NCBI GenBank assembly: GCA_947471745.1
Contig: CANJKZ010000088.1
Coordinates: forward strand, 248,001-312,000
Source: Closterium sp. Naga37s-1
Taxonomy: Eukaryota > Streptophyta > Zygnematophyceae > Desmidiales > Closteriaceae
Direction: 5' to 3'
DNA: 64,000 nt
Part shown: piece by piece, positions 43,831 through 54,860 of the stretch
How the letters are laid out: every line of letters begins with the position of its first letter
How positions within the stretch are numbered: position 1 is the stretch's first letter
Position numbers and translations under genes: made by a program
Notes under the pieces: generated by a model
What the model saw: only the letters and a program-made list of their open reading frames with translations
Databases searched by the model: none
What the model was told of the DNA's origin: nothing

Positions 43831-44800
43831 CACCAGCCAGTGCATGACGTTGAGGTACATTGCCCTTCCCAGCGCTCTTCTTTGCTCCTTCTCCGTTACC
43901 TCAGGGTGCGCTGTTGCATCCTCTATGAAGCCCATTGCCAGCTCCCTCTCCAAAGCCGTCAGCTCCTGCCACTCCTGCGCAGCGCAATCATACACCATCC
44001 CTGGGCCTGGCGTTCCGTCCTGCATCTTGAATGCCGCTACATCTTCAAACGAGACGAACGTCGGCCAGGCTTGCCTCGGCTGTCCCACCTCATTGCATGG
44101 AAATTGCGTGGGGTGGTCGGGTTGCGTCACAGGTGCAGGCATCCTCCCCACTTCCAAGATGTCCTCCACCAGCAGAGGCACGGGTTGCTCCATCAGTGAC
44201 AGCCCGTACTGCAGCGCTGCTTCACTTACTCCGTTTGTCCAGTACCGGTGGACGCGGTGTGTCCTGTTTACGGCTTGCGCAGCATCAGCAGAAACTCCTG
44301 GCCACAAGATTGCCGTTACCTCCTCGTGTGCGACTTGCACTTGCTCACTCACATCCCCTTCCATGTCCACGTTCTCCACGATGTACAAGACCTCCCCTTG
44401 CACGCGCTTTATCAGCTTCAGTACTCACACCAGCTCCCTGAACAGCCTGCTCCGCTCATCTTGCATGCCTCTGCCTTCTCCCGCCCTTGGGTATCCTTGG
44501 CACTCCCACCCTGCGATCACCACATCAATTTTTCCCCAGCGCGTGATCGTGGCTTCGTCGATGTTGCGAATGTCACAGCTCCCGCACAATGCACTCGCCT
44601 CCATTGACACTTTGCAGAATTGACGCGGGTACCTATGCTGCAGCTGCTCAGCATGACACCATGCCATCTTCACCGCCTCCATGTCGCCCTCCACCAAGAT
44701 CCATCTCCACATGTGCCATCGCCTTCAAGAGTGCTGCTAACCTGGTTTCTATGCCTCCAAAGAGCTCCAGCACCACTGTGGGTCCCAACAGCTTCTTGGT
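43830..44800 (-). pseudogene. Cytosine-5 DNA methyltransferase domain inside Gypsy P pol
   Basis: Conserved C5-methyltransferase motifs occur in order on the minus strand. Motif I, the S-adenosylmethionine site, is VVLELFGGIETRLAALL (about 44,730-44,785). An acidic second strand is followed by AEQLQHRYP. Motif IV is DVVIAG..CQG..RAG (catalytic Cys codon about 44,500-44,502), followed by DERSRLF. Motif VI is YIVENV (ENV 44,368-44,376). Motif VIII is RTHRVHRYWTN (about 44,233-44,268). Motif IX is LTALERELAMGF (about 43,925-43,965). Motif X is LGRAMYLNVMHWL (about 43,833-43,875). In active enzymes this domain methylates C5 of cytosine. The copy lies between protease and RT, within the element's coding order. 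Retroelement-borne DNA methyltransferases are known from charophytes and dinoflagellates. This copy is broken. Confidence 0.9.
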
Positions 44801-45129
44801 GTTGGCGCACAGGGACTTCAACTCCACCTCCGCCTCCTCTTGCCCAGTGGTTGCTGCAGGCAGACGGGCAATCTGCTACCATGTCGGCACCCCTAACTCC
44901 TCGCGCACCTCCGCCTCGGTTCATTGATACGCCTCCCTTGGCTCCCTCCGCACGAAGCGCACCGGCAGCATACCGATGAGGCCTCGCTTCTCCCAGTAGT
45001 GCACTCGGTATTCGACCTTCTCCTCCCACATGCATATTGTTGACCTCACCCCAAATAGAAAATCCACCCCAATCAGAAGAACGAAGTCTTCTGACTCGGA
45101 CACTACGCAGTACATCCGCAGTGCGCACT

Positions 45130-45400
45130 CTTTAGGCGTCCTTGGGTTCATCATCAGCGCCATCGCCTGCCTTGATTTTGGCATCCACTTCGCCTAGCCT
45201 CCTTCTGCTGTCATTAACAGGTATCCCTCTACAATCAGCCTCCCTAGCTCGTGCAATTGCATCTTCTCCGCCAGGCACTTCCCAATTAATACGTGCGCCA
45301 CCCCTGTGTCCACGATCGCGTGCTGCACCGTTAGTCCGCCAATCGAGATCGCTCCTAGTTCGATTGTCAAAACCGTGGCCTGACATGCCATGCGCTCCCG
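45130..45400 (-). pseudogene. Gypsy P aspartic protease
   Basis: AIVDTGVAHVLIG (about 45,290-45,330) supplies the DTG active-site loop, followed by the helix LAEKMQL and a hydrophobic strand. A second stretch, LLIGVDFLFGVRSTI, lies near 45,045-45,085 and resembles the conserved strand after the flap. It is directly upstream of the methyltransferase domain. Confidence 0.75.
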
Positions 45401-46028
45401 AGGATGTCGGTATGCCGCTCCTGCCTTGTCATCTTCTTTGCTAGCCTGCCTCCTCGGTCCGTCTTCGCGCCGGACATCCTGCGGAAATAACTGCCTCCGC
45501 GCACCGACTCTCAAGCCTAGTTCTTCCCGGTCCCTCACCGGCTGTGCCATCAGCATGAACGCCGGTTCTTCTGACTCCTCCTCTCCTTACGCCACCATCG
45601 CCGGGAGCTTCTCTTCTGCTGCTTCCAGTTCTGCGAGCTGCGAACTCAAGCGCGCCATGGTCGCTTGTCGATCTCCTCCTTCCTCCACTCCCCGTCGTTT
45701 CTTTCTGTTCGCGTAGCAATCCCCTTCCCGATGCCCTCGCCGCACCTACCATGCACAGGTTGGTGCCTCTGGGCACTCCAGCCGCATGTGTGCGGGATTG
45801 CCGCACAACGAATACGCCGCTGGATTGCGGCAGTCCCGGCGCAGGTGACCCGATTGCCCACAGTTGTTGCTGCAGAGATTGTTTGTTCTCGACCGTTCCT
45901 CGCCTTCTGGGAATGCTGGCGCAGCTGCCTACGCCGGGCGCCTTCTTTCCGGTCCCCGATCCACCGTGCTTTCCACCTCAAACAGGCGCTGCCCCGACTC
46001 CACCCGCTTAACTATCTCATACGCCTCC

Positions 46029-46120
46029 TGTTTGAGTAACGAACGAGAATGAATGAACTAACAAACAGTTGGGTACAAGTACTAACCCTACACAAATGTA
46101 AAAGCTATAATGTTCTGACA
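46029..46120 (-). repeat. 3' LTR of Copia N
   Basis: Ends TGTTTGAG...TTCTGACA, shorter than its 5' partner. Preceded by CCTCC and followed by the conserved CACCCCCATAGG polypurine complement. Confidence 0.88.
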
Positions 46121-46350
46121 CACCCCCATAGGCAAAGTGGGGGAGAACAAGTGGTCACAAGACCAGTCAACAAAAGCAAGGCAAGCTCAGGGAGGATCAC
46201 AAAGTCACCACACAGTCCGAGCACAAGCAAAGGGCCACAAGGCCAGTTCACATGCAGTGTTATATATAAAAGAGAAACAAACAATACAGTGATCATACCC
46301 TAGCAAGTGCAAGCATGCAGGTATAAATATAGATCACAGTACAAGCAAAG

Positions 46351-47960
46351 TCACGGAGTAAGCAAGTGAGGCAAAGTAGGCACAAGGCCTAACACAGTAA
46401 CAAAACGCTGATGATCACCAGACGGAAGTGCCTTGGTGAGGACATCAGCAGTGTTGGCCCAAGTGGCCACGTACGCAAGACGAAGCTGGCCACGCTGCTG
46501 CAACTCTCGAGCAAGGAAGTATCGCAGAGCGATGTGCTTCGTTCTGTGCTCCAGTCTGTGCTCCTGACGCAAGGCAATCATGGCCTTGTTGTCTACGTAC
46601 AGAACTGGAGGCGAACTAGGCTGCTCTCCCAAGTTAGTCAGCAGGTAGGTGAGCCAGCGTAGCTCCTGTGCAGCCATGGCCCCAGTGTAGATCTCAGCCT
46701 CACAACTGGAGCTGAGAACCGAAGACCGCCAAGAGACAGAGCCAGAGCCAAGGCTGAAGGTGTAACCCTGTGACGACCGCTGCGTAGCTGAGTCGTCAGC
46801 CCAGGAAGCGTCTGCGTGACCGGTGAGGACAACTCGAGCCCGTCCTCCAAGCACGAGCCCCATGCCTGACGTACTGCACAAGTAACGCAGTACCATCTTC
46901 GTAGCATCCCAGTGCACCTTTCGGTGCCTGCCGGGAGCCACGTAGCGAGCCAAGAGGCTGAGAGGGTACGCGAGGTCGGGTCGAGTGCACGTCATCAGGT
47001 ACATGAGGCAACCCACAAGCTCTGGGTACAGACCACTCGGCTCTACGGACTCGTCCAAAGGTGGAGCTGGGAGCGAGTGGCTGGTAGACAGAGGAGTGGG
47101 CTGTGGCGAGGAGAACTAGAAGCCGAAGCGCTGAAGGACCTAGTGCGCCATGTGTGACTGAGTTAGGGTAATGGTGCGCCGAGCTCTGTCCCGGGTGATC
47201 TGCAAGCGAAGATAGCTGCGCAGTTCACCCAGGTCAGTGCAGGTGTGTCTCTTCTGCAGCTCCCACTTCACAAGGGTCAGTGCCTCAGTGTCAACAGTGG
47301 CAAAGAAGAGGTCGTCGACGTAGACAAGGACGTAGAAAGGCGGCAGCGAGGTGTCGGTGCGTAGAAACAGCGACGGGTTAGCATTAGCAGGAGCAAACCC
47401 AAGAGCCGCAAGTGTAGTCCTCAGTGTGTCGTGCCACTCACGAGGCGCCTGACGGAGACTGTAGACTGGCTTCCGAAGACTCCACTGAGTACCTGCAGGA
47501 AAAGACTCAGTGAAACCAGGTGGGTGGCGCAACCAGATCTCCTCGTGCAGGCTGCCCTGCAGGAAAGCTGTGCTGACGTCCAGAGAGTGCAACTCGTAGT
47601 CACGCTGAGCAGCGACGTGCAGCAACACCCGAAGAGTTGTCATCTTCGGGGTGGGGGAGAAGGTCTGGAAGTAGTCAACTCCCTGTCACTGACTGAAGCC
47701 TCTAGCAACGTAACGTGCCTTGAAGGCAGGCGGAGAACCCGGCGGCCGCTTCACCCTGAAGATCCACATGCCATCGACTATGTTCGCCCCAGGTGGGGGA
47801 ACCTCGTCGACGTAGGTGCCTGTGCCTGGATGCCATCTCGGCATCCATGGCTGCCTGCCACTGAGAGGAGTAAGGACCCGTAATCGCCTCTACATAAGAG
47901 CACGGGGTCGGGATGTCTGGAGCATCCGGGTCTCCCTCAGGGGCAAGCAGAATGGAAGCG
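46351..47960 (-). pseudogene. Copia N reverse transcriptase and RNase H
   Basis: RT motifs WIFRVKRPPG-type context, LHSLDVSTAFLQG, PVYSLRQAPREWHDTL and LVYVDDLFFATVDTEAL (YVDD near 47,310-47,325). RNase H motifs are GCLMYLMTCTRPDLAY, HADASWADDSATQ, VLYVDNKAMIALRQE and ANTADVLTKAL. Same family as the RT of A, F, S and U. Confidence 0.88.
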
Positions 47961-48133
47961 AAACGAGGTACAGGAGTTGCAAGAGACTCAAAGTCCTCCT
48001 GCTTGTCCTCAAGGACGTCCGTGCCAAGAGCACACTCACCCCTGACGGACGGAGGACTGGCAGACGCAGACACAACAACAAGAGCAGTGGCGTAGTCTAG
48101 ACAACAGGCAGCAGCAAAGTCAAGCAGCTCAGC

Positions 48134-49002
48134 TGTTGAGTGATGCTACCATTCGCATTCACGTCTGTCTGCTTCCCATCATATGTTCGTGCGTTGCATG
48201 CGTGTTGTGAGTGTGTGCAATAATTTGTGTTTTGTGCGGTTTGGTTTTTCTGAGTGTGTGTGTGAATGTTATTTGGCTTGAGCAGATATCTGAAGTGACT
48301 CCTCTGCTCAAGAGCTTTCCGAGGAACCAAGTATCGCTTCAATCGGAGCACGAACTAGAAAGTTACGAACGTTGGAGTTCGTATGCTTTTGATATTTGGT
48401 TGTGGTGACTATGGGAAGTTGTGGGGTTGACTCAATATGGGGTACAGACTTTTGGGGGTTGGGAAATTCGTCTTTTCTACTGTAGTTGCTGCCAAATGGT
48501 TGGGAGAAACCAAACCAGGTTGGCAAGTGTGGCCAAGTTGGGTTGAGGTGGATTGTGGAGGTTGGGATAGTGACAAAGGTCAAAGTTGGGTTGCCTATGG
48601 GGAAGGGAATTGTATGGCATGGGGTTTCCTTGGTTGGGGACTCTCTTGGGACCTTCCCTCTCGTCCTCCTCATCCCCTCCTACCTGGTTCTATTGCTACT
48701 CTAACTTTCTTGTGTGAACTTGTGAGATCATTGTGATTGAGTTACGTTTTCTATGGCAGCATACCCCCTAGTGCGCCGAAGTTCATAACTCGAGTTATAC
48801 TCCATATTCTGATACTATTCAAATTGGGAAAGATAGCCACGGTCAAGGGCTACAACATACTCGAGTTTGAAAGAATTCTAACAGTGGACCTTTCGTCGAC
48901 GACGTTTCTTGTGACGACGATTTTTCTGTTTAGAATTGTAGTTGACGATTTTGAGATATTTCAGCCCCTAATCTTCATAGACTCCGTCCTTAATCTCTAA
49001 CA
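48134..49002 (+). mobile_element. M2, solo LTR with perfect target duplication
   Basis: 869 bp, plus-strand ends TGTTGAG...CTCTAACA, inserted into the linker of Copia N and flanked by TCAGC on both sides (48,129-48,133 and 49,003-49,007). Uninterrupted clan members such as 58,030-58,060 carry the target only once. It is non-coding. TG...CA ends plus 5-bp duplication identify it as a solo LTR. Two relatives exist here (M1, M3); no internal region is present. Conserved internal boxes include GAGCAGATATCTGAA and AGCATACCCCCTAGTGCGCC. Confidence 0.92.
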
Positions 49003-49007
49003 TCAGC

Positions 49008-50130
49008 AACGAGAGCAGACGCAGCAGCAGACTCAAAAGAAGGGTCAGTGACAGCAGTGGCTAGGAGACGAGAGACAGTGGGACTGGCAGCACGAGCGCG
49101 GTCAGAATAAGAGTGAGGGACCTTAGGAAGAGAGGACTCAGGAGGAGCAGGCAGAGGAACACGTATAGAAACATAGGAAGGACGAAGGGTCATAGCATGC
49201 GTGCCAGGGACAGGAGGAGGACGCGAACGAGGAACGCGACGAGCAGTGCGAACAGGCGAGACAGGACGAGACGCAGGCTCACGACGCTCTGTAAGACCTC
49301 CGGACTACTCAGTGTAAGGAGAAGGAGCAGGCAGAGGAGAGGCCAGCTGTAATGGCGGCTGCGACTGGTCAGGCAGGGGACGCAGGAGGGGAGGAGTAAG
49401 GGCAGCAGAAGGCGGGGTACCAAGAACTTTCTGGAGCAGGGGAACGAAGTACGGTCGCGGCCGCACAGCGCCACCAGGGTCAACAGCTCCAGCTCCTCCA
49501 ACTCCTGCACCTCCAACACCAGGGCCTCCAACTCCAGCGCCTCCTGCTCCAGCGCCTCCAGCGCCAGTAGTACCAGACTCCGTAAGGTCTCCAGCTCCAG
49601 TACCCTCAACACCACCAGTCCCGGGAGCTCCAGTACCCCGGGTACGAGCACCTCCAGGACCAGTGGTCGCAGTAACTCCAGTAACACCAGCTCCAGCAGC
49701 AACTCCAGGACCTCCAGCTCCAGCAGGGCCAGCACCTCCAGCTCCAGAAGCTCCACTCCAAAGGCGCGTACGCCGAACAAACCACTCACACAACTGCTGC
49801 GGAGACAGTCTCAGCGAAGCACCTGCAAAACCTCCAGACGAAGCAGCACCCTGAGGATCCTCACCTCCAGACTCCGCACCCTCCAACGCAGCACCTCCAG
49901 GCTCAACACCCTCAGGCTCATAACCCCCAGGCTCACAAACCCCAGTCGCAACACCCCCAGGCTCAGCACCCCCAGTCTCAACACCCTCAGACTCCGCACC
50001 CTCAGGCTCCACACCCCCAGACGCAGCACCCCCAGACGCAGCACCTCGAGCAGCACCTGAGTCGACATCTACCTGAACAGGCGCAGGACCAGGGAGAGGG
50101 TCTACCTGAGACACACCTGAGGGAGCAGGA
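49008..50130 (-). pseudogene. Copia N linker
   Basis: Pro/Ser-rich part, then a Gly/Ala tract (ccagcncctcc repeats, about 49,490-49,760), a SPQQLCEWFVRR motif, and Gly/Ala/Glu repeats (about 49,860-50,060). Same plan as in A, with different repeat units and numbers. Confidence 0.8.
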
Positions 50131-51240
50131 CCCTAGTGCAGGAGGGGGTCTACTGGAGGGGGACCGGGAGGAAGGAAGAGCTGCGGGGGCGGGGGAGGGG
50201 CAGAGCGGTAGGGGAAGAGACGGTAAAAGGGAACCGACTCGTCAAATGTGACGTCTTGAGAAGGGAAGACACGGCGCGAGTTGGGGTGGTAAAACTGCCA
50301 GCCAGGCGCGTCAGGGACAAAGCCAAGGAAGACGCAGGGGATAGCACGGGGGGAGAGCTTGTCCGCTGACGTATCACGAACAAAGGCACGAGATCCCCAG
50401 ACCCGGAACACCGACGCATCGCCAACCTCCCCCGTCCAACGCTGTGTCAGCGAGGTCTCCGGCAAGGAGACATGGGGCCAGAGGTTGAGCTTATGCGCAG
50501 CGTACTGGACCGCAAACGGCCACCGAAAATGGGGAGCAGCCGCATGGATCATGGAGGTACGAGCGACCTCCATGTCTAAGCCAATGCGGCGCTCAGCAAT
50601 CCCATTTTGTTGAGGGGAGTCCGGAAGCGTGAACAACTGGAGAATGCCCTCCCCACGACAAAATTCCCGCAAGAGGTTGGAGGAGAACTCACCACCTCTG
50701 TTAGAGTGTAGACGCAGGACATGAAGGTCCTAGCAGAACCGCTCGCGGAGCTGGAGACGGACTGTGCGGGTATAAGGGATCAAGACACCAACGACCTGAC
50801 CCTTGCTGCGCAAGGGGAAGACCGTGGTGTACCGCGTGTAGTCGTCAACTACCAGCAGAAAGTAGCGCTCGCGGCTCTGTCCACTGACGCGGGCTGGGCC
50901 CCACACGTCCATGTGGAGAGTCTGCAGGGTAGCAGTCGTCGGGGGAAACGAGGAGGAGTGAGGAGCGGCGCGCTGCCGCCCCTCGACGCAAGGGAGGCAG
51001 GGCGGAGCAGGCGATGGCGGGAGGGGAGGCAAAGACCTTGGGAGACCAGAGACAAGAAGACGAGAGTGCATGCCACGAAGGCGAGGCAGGGAGGGGTGAC
51101 CCAGGCGGTGGTGCCACAGAAGAGTCTGGTGCGACAGGAGGTGACACGAGCAAGAGGCGGCTACCTGACCTGACGCGGACACCTGAGCAGACGCAGCTAC
51201 CTGAGAAGGCTCGGTAGCAAGTGTGTACAGACTCGACCCT
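50130..51240 (-). pseudogene. Copia N integrase and GAG-pre-integrase
   Basis: HHCC zone HQTLLWHHRLGHPSLPRLRG (about 51,080-51,140) with CLPCVEGRQ. Core LHMDVWGPARV, LLVVDDYTRYTTVFPL (first two catalytic aspartate contexts), LPDSPQQNGIAERRIG (about 50,590-50,640), WGSRAFVRDTSADKLSPRA and FDESVPFYRLFPYR. Good example of the clan integrase. Confidence 0.88.
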
Positions 51241-51359
51241 GGCCGACGAGTGAACGTAGCCAGGTGACGGCCCGTCCGTGTGCACGTGCAGATCGACACA
51301 CGCTGACCCCTAGGAGTGGTGGTAGTGACCATCGCATCCTAGAGGGCAGCGGTACTCAC

Positions 51360-52980
51360 CAAGTTCGTAGAGAACGAGGGGAGGTGAAGACCTGACAGTG
51401 AGCCAGACGAAACCGCCGGACACGGGAGGAAACTGGAGGAACGGGCCACGACCGGTCCCCCGGAGGGGTCAGCCAGTCTGACCGGGACAGGTGCAGGAAG
51501 AGGAGTGAGGGTGGTGCTGTCACGAAAGAAACAGCGCGAGGCGCCTGAGTCCAACGTGAAGGTGTGCAAGGCCTCAGCAGGCGCAGTACTAGGGAGAGTA
51601 CCAGACTCACTAGCATCTAGAGCAGCAGCGGCTATACCTGGGTCAGGCGGCACACACCGGTAACAGTCACCCTCAGCACTAACAGACAAAGCATACATAG
51701 CAGAGAGAATAGCATCAAAGTCTAGGTCAAAGATAGCAATCCTAGACTTAAGCAGATCTGCCCAGCGAGGGAGCTCGACGTCGTCACCAAACTCAGCACG
51801 CCAAGCGTCGTCGAGGCGGGAGAAGCAGCGGTGCTGAGTGTGGAGCCTCTCGCAAGTCCCAGCACGGTCACCCGTGCGAATGACATACGGGGAGCTACCA
51901 CTACCCCCAGACGCCCCACGCAGAAACCACTCACGAAGCTGCTGGGGAGACGGGGTCTCGCCCTGACGCTGCTGCTCCTGACGCTGGCCACCCCCAGAAC
52001 CGACACGCCGAGCTCCAGTCCCACCGCCACCAGTCCCACCGCCTCCACTGCCGCCACTCCCACCGCTGCCTCCACCACCGCCACCAGAGCCCCCACTCCC
52101 ACCAACAGTCCTACCGCCGCCACCACCTCCACTGCTGCCCCCACCACCACTCTCTGCCACCTCCACCACAGCCGCTGCCACCACCACCACCCCGGCTACC
52201 CTTGCCTTTGCTGCTGCGGCGTTTCGCACTAGTAGAAGCAGCCCCGACGTCCTCAGGAACAGAGACGTCTGCAGCAGCAGCAGAGGCGTAGGAGGGGGCA
52301 AGGGGGGAGGGGGAACACCCCTCAAAGAAGGGCGAGCGCGGAGTGCCACGAGCAGCACCTACAGCAATTGCACTAGTCTCAGCTGCGAGGAGATGCTGCT
52401 TGAGGAGGTCAACAGTGAGGGAGGTGGGGTCAAGAGAGAGGAAGTGGTCCCTGACATAGCGAAGAGAGTTAGGGAGGCGGGTGACTATAAAGTAGAGAGT
52501 GATGTACATCGGGGGCGGGTTCCTGTCAAGGAAATCAGCAGGAACGGCAGCGCGGTAGCGAGCGTCACTACTGCGATTGTGGGAAACCAGGTCCTCGACT
52601 GTGGCAAAGGCGGACAGCTCGGGGAATAGGTAGGGCAGAAGGAGGCGACCTAGAGCAGCAGTGGCAGGGGAGGAGTAGCGAGCGAGTATAGCGTCGTACA
52701 GCGCCTGTGCCGTCCTGTGCTGTCCAAAGTGAGCGCACTCAGCTAATGGCAGGTGGTTACGAATGGCTAAGCGGGCAGCAGTGTCGCGAGTAAGCCACTA
52801 TGAGCGAGTCGAACTGTCAGCTGTGGCGGGAGGGGCAGTAGCAGCTCCTGTTGCTAGGTCAATCAGCGAGACACTGTCCTTAGAATCGCTCAGTAGGTAC
52901 AGCTGCAGGTCGTCAAGCCACGTGTCAAACTGAACTGGTCTACCCTCATGATCAAACGCAAGGACCCGAAGCGAAGCCAT
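51360..52980 (-). pseudogene. Copia N gag and protease
   Basis: Gag starts MASLRVLAFDHEGRPVQFDT (52,980). The capsid core is followed by a Gly-rich tract (about 52,000-52,190), a Cys/His cluster (about 51,830-51,905), the FDLDFDAILSAMYAL block (about 51,690-51,740), and protease HTFTLDSGASRCFF (about 51,525-51,565) with LSGLHLPSFSTNLVS. Confidence 0.85.
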
Positions 52981-52984
52981 AGCT

Positions 52985-53930
52985 GTGCAGTACGTAGGAG
53001 CAGCAGTAGCAGCTGTAGCAGTAGCAGTATCAGCTGTAGCAGTAGCAGTAGAAGCTCGGGCGCGGGTATAGGGGCCGACGGGGCCGGGCGCGGAGCTAAG
53101 GGTCGACAGGTGGTTTGGTGTAGGTTAGGGACGGGGCCGGGCGCGGGGTTAGGGGCCGACAGGGGGCCGGGCACGGGCTAAGGACGGGGCCGGGCGCAGA
53201 CTAGGGACGGGGCCGGGCGCGGGCTAGGAACGGGGCCGGGCACAGGCTAGGAGTCGTCGTGGGGGCCGGGCGCGGGGCTAGGGGCCGACAGGTGGGGGGG
53301 GGGCGGGCGCGGGCTAGGAACGGGGCCGGGCGCGGGGGGGGGGCGGGCGCGGGCTAGGGGTCGTCGTGGGGGCCGGGGGCGGGCTAGGGACGGGGCCGGG
53401 CGCGAGGCTAGGGGCCGACATGGGAGCCGGGCGCGGGCTAGGGACGGGGCTGGGCGCGGGCTAGGGAGCGACGGGGCTGGGCGCGGGCTAGGGTCGATGC
53501 CGGGCACTGGGCTAGGGACGAGGCCGGGCGCGGGGCTAAGGGCCGACGGGGCCGGGCGCGGGCTAGGGACGGGGCCGGGCGCGGTCTAGGAATGGGGCTG
53601 GGCGCGGGGCGAGGGGCCGACGGGGCCGGGCGCGGGCTAGGGACGGGGCCGGGCGCGGTCCTAGGGGTCGACGGGCCGCGGGCTAGGGGTCGACGGGCCG
53701 CGTAGGCTAGGGGCGACGGGCCGAGCGCGTAGACTAGGGGCGACAGGCCTGGCGCGCGTAGGCTAGGGGCGACGGGCCGGGCGCGTAGGCTAGGGTCGAC
53801 GAGCCGGGCGCGCGTAAGCTAGAGTCGACGGGCCGGGTGGTAGGCTAGGGTCGACGGGCCTAGGAGCGACGGGCCTAGGGGGGGTACTAGCAGCGTAGCA
53901 GGTGGTGGGCCCAAGGAACCTGCTCTGATT
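52985..53930 (-). repeat. Minisatellite leader of Copia N
   Basis: GC-rich repeats with a unit near GGGCTAGGGACGGGGCCGGGCGC (about 23 bp) from 53,060 to 53,650, then GGCTAGGGGTCGACGGGCCG-like units to about 53,880. A CAGCTGTAGCAGTAG run (about 53,000-53,055) lies next to the gag start. It has no credible gene. The unit differs from those of the other clan members. Confidence 0.85.
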
Positions 53931-54065
53931 CCATGTTAAAGTAACGAACGAGAATGAATGAACTAACAAACAGTTGGGTACAAGTACTAACCCTTATTGG
54001 ATTGTACCCCTTATGGGCTACCCCACTACAGCCTACACAAATGTAAAAGCTATAATATTCTGACA
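53919..54065 (-). repeat. Primer site and 5' LTR of Copia N
   Basis: LTR 53,934-54,065 (132 bp), plus-strand ends TGTTAAAG...TTCTGACA. On the element strand TGGAATCAGAGCAGG follows as the primer site. Followed on the right by CCTCC, then Gypsy P gag. Confidence 0.92.
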
Positions 54066-54860
54066 CCTCCTTCAGCGTGGCTTCTTCTCCCAGCTTGAAT
54101 ACCCGCACATGCGCATCCTGTTGCAGGGTGAAGCTTAAGCCGTGTATGAACTTTCCTATCAATCTGCCATGATCTTGGCAGTTCATGTCTTCCCCAAGCT
54201 CCACCAGCCGTCCGTAGTACGCGAGCAATTATTCTCCTTCTCGATGCTTGAATACTCTAAATTCCACCACCCGCTCTGCCGTCTGCAAGGAAAATTGTTC
54301 CCGCAGCATCGCCAAGAAGCGCGATGTTGGATCCCGCTCCCCCGGTGCGCGCCCTGATGCCCACTCCAGCAGCTCCTTCCTGGAAATATGGTAGTACGTC
54401 TTCGCCTCGCCCGCCAGCGTATTTGCTAGCCCGCAGAAGAACTCCTCCGGATCCAGCCGATCCTTTTCCCAGCGTTTCTAACTGCATGATGTAGTTTTTC
54501 AACGACGGACCTTGCCTGGCATTGCCCGAGAATCGTTCCGGGACCTCGATCTTCGGCAGCTGGGTGTACCTCCAGCGCTGCATCGACGCTTCCTCCTCTG
54601 TGGCTTGCCATGAGGCACTACGCTGATAGCCGCTCGGCCCATCTTGCCGAGACCACGTCAGGGGATCACCCCGCTGCCGCTCTCCTGATCCGCCAGGCAC
54701 ATTTTCCCTGCCGCCCGTCGGCCCTGTCTGAGCGCCTCCCGGTGGACCAGTCGCTCCGTTGGGTCCAATCTGTCTGTTCGCTTCTCCTTGCCTCGGCGGC
54801 TGATTCGCGTCCCGCCGCTCCTTGCCTTCTCTGACCATTCTCTTATCACCCTCTGTCTTC

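Larger units (their letters stand above)
46029..54065 (-). mobile_element. Copia N, short-LTR clan, near full length, split by solo LTR M2
   Basis: 3' LTR 46,029-46,120 and 5' LTR 53,934-54,065, flanked by the perfect 5-bp target duplication CCTCC (46,024-46,028 and 54,066-54,070). All clan parts are present in order: leader, gag, protease, GAG-pre-integrase, integrase, linker, RT, RNase H, 3' UTR. Apart from a length difference the LTRs differ at about three positions, so the insertion is fairly young but older than A. The coding parts have about six breaks besides the M2 insertion. Confidence 0.93.

Noticed and set aside
48308-48736. Overlapping frames in M2
   Set aside because: Not conserved in M1 or M3; the element is a solo LTR.
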